5,059 bases of DNA. Origin: Kiritimatiellia bacterium. Its GTDB lineage: Bacteria > Verrucomicrobiota > Kiritimatiellia > RFP12 > UBA1067. The position numbers and the translations under genes were made by a program. This document shows positions 1-5,059 of the stretch, piece by piece; position 1 is the stretch's first letter; each line of letters starts with the position of its first letter. The notes under the pieces were generated by a model, which worked only from the letters and a program-made list of their open reading frames with translations, was not told the DNA's origin and searched no databases. Location: the NCBI GenBank assembly GCA_017965685.1, contig JAGCPM010000246.1, positions 1 through 5,059 of the forward strand, in the 5' to 3' direction.

Positions 1-143
1 ATATGCGTGATGCCGACACGAAGGTGCGGCTCTACAATGTGAAGGCCGATCCGTTCCAATCTCGCAATCTTGCGGAAGATCCCGCCTTCGGTGAAAAGCT
101 CGCCGAGCTCGTCCGCATTCTCGACGAGCACTACGCCGAGTGA
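1..143 (+). CDS. Sulfatase-like protein, C-terminal fragment (5' end outside window)
   Basis: The frame whose codons begin at base 3 is open from the window edge to a TGA at 141-143, giving 46 visible residues. They contain LYNVKADPFQSRNLA followed by a helix-like stretch (EKLAELVRILDEHY). This resembles the usual ending of type I sulfatases, where a 'LYDL..DP.E..NLA' turn is followed by a short amphipathic C-terminal helix. The catalytic formylglycine motif and metal ligands lie upstream, outside the window, so neither activity nor substrate can be judged. The ATG at base 3 is most likely an internal methionine, because the matching motif is normally found at the very end of a protein of about 450-550 residues. 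A second in-frame stop (TAA, 144-146) follows directly. The gene converges on the Smr gene. A related alkaline-phosphatase-superfamily enzyme with the same tail cannot be excluded. Confidence 0.72.
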   Translation, partial: MRDADTKVRLYNVKADPFQSRNLAEDPAFGEKLAELVRILDEHYAE

Positions 144-162
144 TAAAACCTTATCAGACGGC
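135..162. terminator. Imperfect palindrome carrying tandem stop codons for both convergent genes; possible bidirectional terminator
   Basis: TGATAA (141-146), a 4-base loop AACC (147-150) and TTATCA (151-156) form a perfect 6-bp inverted repeat. The arms extend outward through a 2-base mismatch to GCCG (135-138) pairing with CGGC (159-162). The left arm gives the + strand sulfatase gene TGA-TAA; the right arm, read on the minus strand, gives the Smr gene TGA-TAA. The position between converging genes fits a shared terminator, but the stem is AT-rich at its tip and no T-run follows on either side, so intrinsic termination is unproven. Confidence 0.4.
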
Positions 163-498
163 GATATAAACGATGCCCGGATTGGGAAACATCCGGGCAG
201 AAAGGGGCAGTTCGCCAAGCGCGGGAAAGCGCAGAGCCTCGTCGCAAAAGAGATCGCCCGCCTTCTCGCCGTCCAGATAGCCGCGGATGTGGTTCGTGCG
301 CAGGTAGTCGCGGCACGCTTCGAGGACGGCGGCCTTGATCATCGCCGTTCCGCCTGTCGAGCCGTAGCCCGTCACCACGCCAAAGAGTCCTTCTCCGCGG
401 GCGCGATGGGCGGATATGATGGTATCGAGTCGCGCGACGGCATCATCCGCACGCATTCCGCGACCATGAATATCGTATTCTGTGAACCGTGATTTCAT
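154..498 (-). CDS. Small Smr-domain protein (MutS2 C-terminal-like)
   Basis: The protein is 114 residues, essentially a stand-alone Smr domain. Residues 9-14 read DIHGRG, matching the D-x-H-G signature near the start of Smr domains. Residues 43-50 read TGYGSTGG, matching the glycine-rich (H/T)GxGxxxG signature, and an alanine-rich helix follows (about 51-66). Smr domains occur at the end of MutS2 and as free proteins, and several have DNA- or RNA-nicking or binding activity; the substrate here is unknown. The first glycine motif has Thr where many family members have His. There is no signal peptide or membrane segment, so it should be cytoplasmic. The ATG at 498-496 lies 9 bases after the C10 protease stop, behind a modest AAGG, and leaves a short natural lead before the domain. 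It ends in tandem stops TGA-TAA and is the last gene of the minus-strand cluster. The family call is good; the cellular role is open. Confidence 0.85.
   Translation of the reverse strand: MKSRFTEYDIHGRGMRADDAVARLDTIISAHRARGEGLFGVVTGYGSTGGTAMIKAAVLEACRDYLRTNHIRGYLDGEKAGDLFCDEALRFPALGELPLSARMFPNPGIVYIAV
174..199. repeat. GC-rich perfect inverted repeat (9-bp arms, 8-base loop) inside the 3' end of the Smr gene
   Basis: TGCCCGGAT (174-182) and ATCCGGGCA (191-199) are exact reverse complements around the loop TGGGAAAC. On the minus-strand transcript it would form a strong hairpin about 18 bases before the Smr stop codon. It is followed by TCGTTTATAT rather than a clean U-run. It could assist termination, protect the mRNA 3' end, or be chance, since it also encodes the Phe-Pro-Asn-Pro-Gly segment near the protein's end. 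Confidence 0.5.
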
Positions 499-502
499 CC
501 AA

Positions 503-506
503 CCTT
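503..506 (-). promoter_or_regulatory. Ribosome binding site of the Smr gene (modest)
   Basis: On the minus strand AAGG lies 4 bases before the ATG at 498-496 and within the 9-base gap after the C10 protease stop (510-508). It is a weak match to the Shine-Dalgarno core, so translation may partly rely on ribosomes finishing the upstream gene. Confidence 0.45.
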
Positions 507-507
507 G

Positions 508-2334
508 TCAGCGACCGGGAGTGACTCGATAGAAGCGCGAGGATTGGTCCGGATCGATAGGAATCGGTATCGACTCTGCGCCGTCCACGCCAATCAGGAT
601 ATTCGTGTAGACATTCCAGACTTGGTTCGTGAGTGCTTCCGCGTATTCGAGCGTATACCATGCCGCACCAGTTCCGGAGAAGTCGAGCGCATAGCAAGGC
701 GATGAAGAGAAAGAAACGTCATTGGTAAGCACGAAAGAAGATATGGCCGCATCAACCACATTCGTCGGTTGCACCACAAGATCGTTGCCCCACGAATTTC
801 CGACCGAAGTTGCCCAGGATGCGGCACCCATAGCTGCGCCTTCGGCCGATTCGCCATCAATGAAATATAGGCCCTTTGGCGATATGCTAGCAGAAGTGAA
901 TGCAGAAATATTAGTTGAGCACCATCCATATGCATCGCAGGCGGCAGCAATGGTTATCTTGCAGTTCTTACTTGGAGGATTGATAGCAAATATTCCATTC
1001 ACAGAAGATATGAGATTTGTGACTACCGTCACAATTTTCGATTCCGATTGGTATTGAATCTTTGCAGAGACTTCCGCGCCATTGACAGGTTCTCCAAACG
1101 GATTACAAACCCTACCGGAAAAAATTTCCCCGACGCCTAGAGGAAACACATTGTATACAATCGCAATCAGGGAAGAGAATGAAGCCGCTACCGGCCATGA
1201 TGGCTGTATTGTCGGCAAAGAATACCAATAATCATCAGAACCGCTCCATCCCATGTTAAGATGACAATAGAGCGTTTCATCCACATAACCATAACCATCT
1301 GCGACAATCGCATGACCTCCACTATTGCCAACAATACCGAGAATAACTGGACATTTGGCATCCAGATTCGAAAGAATCGCCCTTGCGATTGCATCATCGG
1401 TATTGCCATTGACGCCATAGTATTGTGCATTCGCATAGCCAAAGACATTCGTAAGAACAAGGGCTATGCCCGCAGGTATAGCCCCAGAGCCGTCACTAGC
1501 ATACTCCATGTGCATCGCAACGCCGGCATCGTAACAAATCCGTCCTATGGCCTCGCGTTGAATGTCAGTTATCGAGGAGTCTGGAGTAGGAGGCATATTC
1601 GCCCAATTGTATACGCCACCCTTCATCTCAAGGGAGACAGGCACCGTATTAGAATAACAGGTATATTTGCCGGTTATGGCAGGAGAAGCGGGATATTGGT
1701 GGTAACGCATCAACTGAGCCATGGCAGTGGCAACACAGCCGCAAACCATATGTTCTGGTGTGTAATAGTTGTATACATTCTTGCCTTCAACGGTAGATTG
1801 ATTCCACTTCGACTTGATGAGCGGTTCGACGCGCATGTCGGTTATGAGGGTATCGTTGGTAATCGGGTTTGTAGAGGCAGAAAGGAGCTTGAGTGATGAG
1901 GACAAAAGTTTCTTGTTCTTCATTGCCGGTTTTCTGCGGACTGCACGGCGATGATCCATTCCCCTTCTCTTCGCAGTATCACCGGCTAGCAACGCCCAAA
2001 GAGGGCTATGCTCGTCCAAGTCAGGGGCTTCCTCTGAACCGGAAAATCCAAGAATAGGATGTCCGGAAGATTCGGCGCTCACCGCAACGAATCCACCGCC
2101 TTCAAGCGAGACGAGATGGAAGAGATTGGTGCCATCGACCGAATATGTTTTTGCTTCGCCCGATGGCCTTCTGCGAGAGTGCCCGCCCTTTTGCGCGACT
2201 TTGCCGCGCTTAGGGTGGCTTTGCGTCCATTTCAGCACCTCTTCGACGGCCTGATCCGCTGTCACCTCGCCGCTGAACGCGGCAAAGGATAGCATCGCGA
2301 AACCCGCCGCGAAGATGGCGCGGAGGAAGGTCAC
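508..2334 (-). CDS. Secreted multidomain C10-family (streptopain-like) cysteine protease
   Basis: The product is 608 residues. Residues 1-22 form a signal peptide (FLR, then a hydrophobic Ala/Phe-rich stretch ending AFSG), so it is exported. Residues ~24-115 resemble a streptopain-type propeptide, including a 'FHLV..EGGGFVAVSAE...PILGFSG' segment. A very basic linker follows (~121-142). The peptidase domain spans ~160-395: WNQ at 177-179, the catalytic cysteine C200 in GCVATAMAQ, the catalytic histidine H341 in GGHA, and N360 in HLNMGWSG. Streptopain has Trp after that Asn (NWGW); here it is Met361. Residues ~400-490 look like a carboxypeptidase-regulatory/Ig-like beta domain (GRVCNPFGEPVNGAEV, then a Gly-Ile-Phe turn). 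Residues ~530-608 form another beta domain ending in SRFYRV, seen in many secreted PVC proteins. Translation starts at GTG (2334-2332), overlapping the M3 peptidase stop by 4 bases behind a strong GGAGG. The body of the gene is lower in GC than its neighbours. C10 enzymes mature by removal of the propeptide; the natural substrate here is unknown. Confidence 0.9.
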   Translation of the reverse strand: MTFLRAIFAAGFAMLSFAAFSGEVTADQAVEEVLKWTQSHPKRGKVAQKGGHSRRRPSGEAKTYSVDGTNLFHLVSLEGGGFVAVSAESSGHPILGFSGSEEAPDLDEHSPLWALLAGDTAKRRGMDHRRAVRRKPAMKNKKLLSSSLKLLSASTNPITNDTLITDMRVEPLIKSKWNQSTVEGKNVYNYYTPEHMVCGCVATAMAQLMRYHQYPASPAITGKYTCYSNTVPVSLEMKGGVYNWANMPPTPDSSITDIQREAIGRICYDAGVAMHMEYASDGSGAIPAGIALVLTNVFGYANAQYYGVNGNTDDAIARAILSNLDAKCPVILGIVGNSGGHAIVADGYGYVDETLYCHLNMGWSGSDDYWYSLPTIQPSWPVAASFSSLIAIVYNVFPLGVGEIFSGRVCNPFGEPVNGAEVSAKIQYQSESKIVTVVTNLISSVNGIFAINPPSKNCKITIAAACDAYGWCSTNISAFTSASISPKGLYFIDGESAEGAAMGAASWATSVGNSWGNDLVVQPTNVVDAAISSFVLTNDVSFSSSPCYALDFSGTGAAWYTLEYAEALTNQVWNVYTNILIGVDGAESIPIPIDPDQSSRFYRVTPGR

Positions 2335-4199
2335 ACGGCGCCTCCGGAAAGACCTTGCTGACGAAGAAGCGCGGCGGAATTCGGCTTGCGACCCCTGAAT
2401 TCGACGAATACATCGTAGGCGGATTTCGAGCCACCCATTGCGAGGATCGTTTCACGGTATTTCGCGCCGACGGACTTGACGGCGACGTCATCCTCAAGGC
2501 CGGCCTCCTCGAACACGCCATAGCAGTCGGCGCTCATCACCTCCGACCACTTGTAGCCGTAGTAGCCAGCGGCGTATCCGCCCGAAAAGATGTGAGTAAA
2601 GCCGTTCAGGAATATATCACCTTCGACCATGGGATTGCCGAAATGCGAAAAGACCTCGCGCTTGACGGCGTCCGCGTCGGACACAGGACCTTCATGGATG
2701 AGGAGGTCGGTCTTTGCCAAGCCCAACTGGCGACGGCAGGCGGAGGCGGCGCGGAAATTCTTCGCAGCCTTGACTCTCGCCTTGAGATCTGCGGGAACCT
2801 CTATTCCGGTGCGGTTGTCGAGACACCAGTTTTCCATGAACTGCGAGGCTACTTCCACAGCGTCCCACTCAACGAGATTGATTCCCGCCGCATCCTCCTC
2901 GGCGACACGGGTCAGCATCTGCTGTAGGGCGTGGCCGAACTCGTGGAAGAGGGTCTCGACTTCACGGAAAGGCATGTAGGTCTTGCCGTTTTCGTCTGGT
3001 GCCTTGAGATTGAGAACCAGGACGGCGAGCGGAGTGGAGCCGTCGCGATCGTTACGGTTCCTGAATTCATTCATCCAGGCGCCGCCGTTCTTTTCGCCGG
3101 GGCGGACGTAGGGATCGAGGTAGAAGTGCGAAACCGTTGCACCCTTCTCAAGCACCCTGAATACGCGCACATCCTTGTGCCAAACCTGCGGTTTCTCGCC
3201 GGGCGCGACCTCCTCCACATCGATATCAAAAAGGAATTTCGCCATGCGGAATAGTCCGGCAAGGACATCGGCGAACTCGAAATGCCGCTTCAGTTCCTCC
3301 TCGCTGTAAGAGTACTTCTTCTCGCGGAGTCGTTCGGCGAGGAACGACCTGTCCCACGGCTCGACCTTGGAAATGCCATATTCGGCAGCGATGTCATCTA
3401 GTTCGGCATCTTCAGACTTCGCAAAAGCGCCAGTAGCGCGGTCGAGCTCTTCCACCATCGCATTGACTGCGGCCAAACCGGGCGCGCATTTGGTCTTAAG
3501 GGAATATTCGGCGTAGGAAGCGAAACCGAGGATGGAGGCGAGTTCCTGGCGGAGGGAAAGAATTTCAACTATGCGGGCCGTATTTTCCGGCGCGCGTTTC
3601 GAGCGGGCCACGCAAAGGGCTTCGCGCACTTCGCGGTCGGCGCAATGTTTCATCGTCTCGGGGTAGGAGGCGTCATCTATGGTGTACGTCTTGCCGTCCT
3701 TCTCGAACTTGTATGCTTTGGTGGCGTCTACGACTGCGTTGGAAAAATCATTGCCGAGTTCGGCCAGGCGGGACTGAATTGCGTTGAAACGGTCCTTCGC
3801 TTCACCCTCGAGACCAACGCCGGAAAGGAACGCGCCCTCAATCATCTTGTCGAGGATACGGCGGCGGAGGGGGTCGGCGGTTTCGATACGCCTGCAAGCG
3901 TCGTAGATAGGCTTAGACTGTCCGACGCGCAGGGAGAACGCCACGACCTCGGGCTGCTTCGAGGCGATGAAGTCGCGCCATGCGGGGGAGTTTACAACAC
4001 TGAGCATATGGTACGCGCCGCCCCAAAGACGCCAAAGAGCGCGAGTCGCGTCATCAAGTCTCCAGACAAGGTCTTCATATGTGGAAGGATTGGCCGCCTC
4101 TATCTCGGCAACACTTTTTTCGGCTTCGGCGAGGAGACACGGCAGGTCGGCAGTCGCCTTTTCGGGCGTGAGTTCCGCCCATTTGGGAAAATCCTTCAT
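2331..4199 (-). CDS. M3-family zinc oligopeptidase (oligopeptidase A / PrlC-like)
   Basis: The product is 622 residues, a cytoplasmic metallopeptidase that would cleave short peptides. The zinc-binding HEFGH motif is at 419-423 (H419 and H423 as ligands, E420 as catalytic base). The third ligand is probably E449 in WDAVEVASQFMENW, which corresponds to the conserved 'DAVELPSQFMENW' region of oligopeptidase A. Near the C-terminus, GYAAGYYGYKWSEVMSAD (541-558) carries the Tyr-rich substrate-binding segment typical of family M3A. The N-terminal part (about 1-300) is helical and charged, and opens with 'F.KW.ELTPEKATADLP', as in PrlC-type enzymes. There is no signal peptide. At 622 residues it is somewhat shorter than E. 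coli oligopeptidase A (about 680). The ATG start at 4199-4197 overlaps the OTC stop by 4 bases and sits behind a good AAGGAAGAG. The end overlaps the C10 protease start in the same way, so translational coupling is likely on both sides. Assignment to M3A rather than a dipeptidyl carboxypeptidase subtype is likely but not certain. Confidence 0.93.
   Translation of the reverse strand: MKDFPKWAELTPEKATADLPCLLAEAEKSVAEIEAANPSTYEDLVWRLDDATRALWRLWGGAYHMLSVVNSPAWRDFIASKQPEVVAFSLRVGQSKPIYDACRRIETADPLRRRILDKMIEGAFLSGVGLEGEAKDRFNAIQSRLAELGNDFSNAVVDATKAYKFEKDGKTYTIDDASYPETMKHCADREVREALCVARSKRAPENTARIVEILSLRQELASILGFASYAEYSLKTKCAPGLAAVNAMVEELDRATGAFAKSEDAELDDIAAEYGISKVEPWDRSFLAERLREKKYSYSEEELKRHFEFADVLAGLFRMAKFLFDIDVEEVAPGEKPQVWHKDVRVFRVLEKGATVSHFYLDPYVRPGEKNGGAWMNEFRNRNDRDGSTPLAVLVLNLKAPDENGKTYMPFREVETLFHEFGHALQQMLTRVAEEDAAGINLVEWDAVEVASQFMENWCLDNRTGIEVPADLKARVKAAKNFRAASACRRQLGLAKTDLLIHEGPVSDADAVKREVFSHFGNPMVEGDIFLNGFTHIFSGGYAAGYYGYKWSEVMSADCYGVFEEAGLEDDVAVKSVGAKYRETILAMGGSKSAYDVFVEFRGRKPNSAALLRQQGLSGGAV
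2341..2345 (-). promoter_or_regulatory. Strong ribosome binding site that decides the GTG start of the C10 protease
   Basis: On the minus strand GGAGG lies exactly 6 bases before the GTG at 2334-2332, inside the last codons of the M3 peptidase (Gly-Gly-Ala-Val-stop). The GTG also places a clean signal peptide at the N-terminus. The next in-frame ATG (Met14) would cut the signal sequence in half and lacks such a site, so the GTG is preferred. Confidence 0.8.
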
Positions 4200-5059
4200 A
4201 CGCTCTTCCTTTCGCAGAGGGCGCTCACGAGAAGCGCCTTTATGGTGTGCATCCTATTCTCGGATTCGTCGAAAACCTTGGAATACTTCGACTCAAATAC
4301 TTCGTCGGTGACCTCAAGCGCGCCGCAAGCCTTCGTGACCTCGGTATTGAAGTCGTGGAAGGCTGGCAGGCAATGGAGGAACATCAGCCGGCCGTCGATG
4401 TTGCCGGTCGCGCGCATGAGATCCATGTTGATCTGGTATGGGCGAAGCATCTTGATGCGTTCGGCGGTCTTTGACTCCTCGCCCATCGATACCCATACGT
4501 CGGTGTAGAGCACGTTCGCGCCCTTGACGCCCTTCACGGGATCGTCAAAAATGCGAATGTCAACACCGTTTCTCTCAGCGACCTCTGCGGCTTCGGCGAG
4601 AATGGCTTCGTCCGGCCAAAGTTCCTTCGGCGTGCAGCATATGTAGCGGATGCCGCACTTCGCACAGCCCATCATGAGAGAGTTCGCCACGTTGTTGCGC
4701 CCGTCGCCTACGTACGCGACGGTGCAGTTGTCAAGCGAGCCGAAAGTCTCGCGGATTGTCAAAAAGTCGGCGAATATCTGCGTCGGGTGGTAGTCGTCCG
4801 TAAGGCCGTTCCAGACGGGGACTCCAGAGTATTTCGCAAGATCCTCGCAGTCTTGCTGGCGGAAACCGCGGAAGAGGATTCCGTCATATATGCGGCCCAG
4901 GACGCGCGCGGTGTCCGCGATGCTCTCCTTCTTTCCGATCTGGGAGCCCGCAGGATCCAGATAGGTGCATCCCATGCCAAGGTCATGCGCTGCAACCTCA
5001 AACGAGCAACGGGTTCTCGTACTCGTCTTCTCAAAAATCAGCGCCACATTCTTCCCACG
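4196..5059 (-). CDS. argF: Ornithine carbamoyltransferase (5' end outside window)
   Basis: This enzyme joins carbamoyl phosphate and L-ornithine to make L-citrulline plus phosphate in arginine synthesis, or runs in reverse in the arginine deiminase pathway. The window holds 287 C-terminal residues. Visible signatures, numbered from the first visible residue, are STRTR (13-17, carbamoyl-phosphate binding), HPTQ (91-94), the ornithine-binding SMG loop (191-193) and HCLPAFHD (229-236) with the catalytic cysteine C230, followed by EVTDEVFES and ENRMHTIKA near the end. The reading frame is open to the window edge as Arg-Gly-Lys-Asn before Val-Ala-Leu-Ile-Phe-Glu-Lys, so the GTG at 5047-5045 is an internal valine. 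About 45-50 N-terminal residues are missing compared with E. coli ArgI (334 residues). The loop between HCLPAFHD and EVTDEV is about seven residues shorter than in E. coli ArgI. It overlaps the M3 peptidase start by 4 bases. Sequence alone cannot settle anabolic (argF) versus catabolic (arcB) use; no arcA or arcC lies within view. Confidence 0.95.
   Translation of the reverse strand, partial: RGKNVALIFEKTSTRTRCSFEVAAHDLGMGCTYLDPAGSQIGKKESIADTARVLGRIYDGILFRGFRQQDCEDLAKYSGVPVWNGLTDDYHPTQIFADFLTIRETFGSLDNCTVAYVGDGRNNVANSLMMGCAKCGIRYICCTPKELWPDEAILAEAAEVAERNGVDIRIFDDPVKGVKGANVLYTDVWVSMGEESKTAERIKMLRPYQINMDLMRATGNIDGRLMFLHCLPAFHDFNTEVTKACGALEVTDEVFESKYSKVFDESENRMHTIKALLVSALCERKSV
4203..4211 (-). 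promoter_or_regulatory. Ribosome binding site of the M3 peptidase
   Basis: On the minus strand AAGGAAGAG lies inside the last codons of the OTC gene. Its GGAAG core (4209-4205) ends 5 bases before the ATG at 4199-4197. It supports this start, which overlaps the OTC stop as ATGA. Confidence 0.7.

Larger units (their letters stand above)
154..5059 (-). other. Probable four-gene operon: OTC - M3 peptidase - C10 protease - Smr protein
   Basis: All four genes lie on the same strand. Junctions are a 4-base overlap (4196-4199), a 4-base overlap (2331-2334) and a 9-base gap (499-507). There is no room for internal promoters in gaps, and overlapping stop/start codons are the usual sign of translational coupling. 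The promoter and any leader must lie beyond the right edge of the window. Co-transcription is inferred from layout only. Confidence 0.75.

Noticed and set aside
3..5. ATG at base 3 as the start of a small + strand gene
   Set aside because: The 46 residues match the tail of sulfatases, so this is the end of a longer gene running in from outside.
70..492. + strand open frame (140 codons) overlapping the sulfatase end and the Smr gene
   Set aside because: It runs antisense to the Smr domain and in another frame of the sulfatase tail, both of which have recognisable family motifs.
1261..1896. Long + strand open frame (211 codons) opposite the C10 protease
   Set aside because: It covers the antisense of the catalytic domain. 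The translated sequence looks non-protein-like and has no known motif or convincing ribosome binding site.
2355..2927. + strand open frame (190 codons) opposite the M3 peptidase
   Set aside because: It is antisense to the HEFGH-containing region of the M3 gene and shows no domain of its own.
3645..4508. Long + strand open frame (287 codons)
   Set aside because: It lies antisense across the junction of the M3 peptidase and OTC genes, both certain from catalytic motifs. Its translation shows no recognisable domain. High-GC antisense frames of this length are common.
5045..5047. GTG as the start codon of the OTC gene
   Set aside because: The frame stays open to the window edge with residues (Arg-Gly-Lys-Asn before Val-Ala-Leu-Ile) that match the family interior, and the conserved N-terminal region would be missing. 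It is an internal valine of a gene cut by the window edge.
1..5059. CRISPR array, tRNA/rRNA genes, insertion sequences, attachment sites
   Set aside because: No spaced direct repeats, cloverleaf-type sequence, transposase motif or terminal inverted repeats were seen; nearly every base is accounted for by the five protein genes.

Overview
The window is almost entirely protein-coding and looks like a chromosomal stretch from a bacterium of the PVC group, most likely a Kiritimatiellota/Verrucomicrobiota-type host-gut or anaerobic organism. This is an inference. It rests on the tail of a sulfatase, a secreted C10 cysteine protease whose C-terminal domain ends in the 'RFYRV' style common in secreted proteins of that group, and the moderate to high GC of most genes. 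No rRNA or other taxonomic marker is present, so the assignment is tentative.

Layout. On the + strand, the first ~143 bases are the 3' end of a sulfatase-like gene. The rest (154-5059) is a tightly packed minus-strand cluster, read from right to left: ornithine carbamoyltransferase (argF-type, 5' end outside the window), a cytoplasmic M3-family zinc oligopeptidase, a secreted multidomain C10 (streptopain-like) cysteine protease, and a small Smr-domain protein. The first three genes overlap by 4 bases at each junction (ATGA at 4196-4199, GTGA at 2331-2334). The fourth starts 9 bases after the third stops. This is the layout of one translationally coupled operon whose promoter lies upstream, beyond position 5059. 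There is no intergenic gap longer than 10 bases, so no promoter, riboswitch or RNA gene is expected or seen inside.

The two convergent transcription units meet at 141-156, where a short palindrome supplies the tandem stop TGA-TAA to the genes on both strands. A second, GC-rich inverted repeat lies just inside the Smr gene (174-199). Neither is followed by a proper T-run, so they are only candidate terminators.

How the genes might work together (inference): the secreted C10 protease could release peptides outside the cytoplasm, the M3 oligopeptidase could finish short peptides inside, and the OTC acts in arginine synthesis or breakdown. The Smr protein has no obvious link to this. The window is mostly ordinary; the points most worth a second look are the domain make-up and active-site variant of the C10 protease, its lower-GC body, the gene mix of the operon, and the shared stop palindrome.
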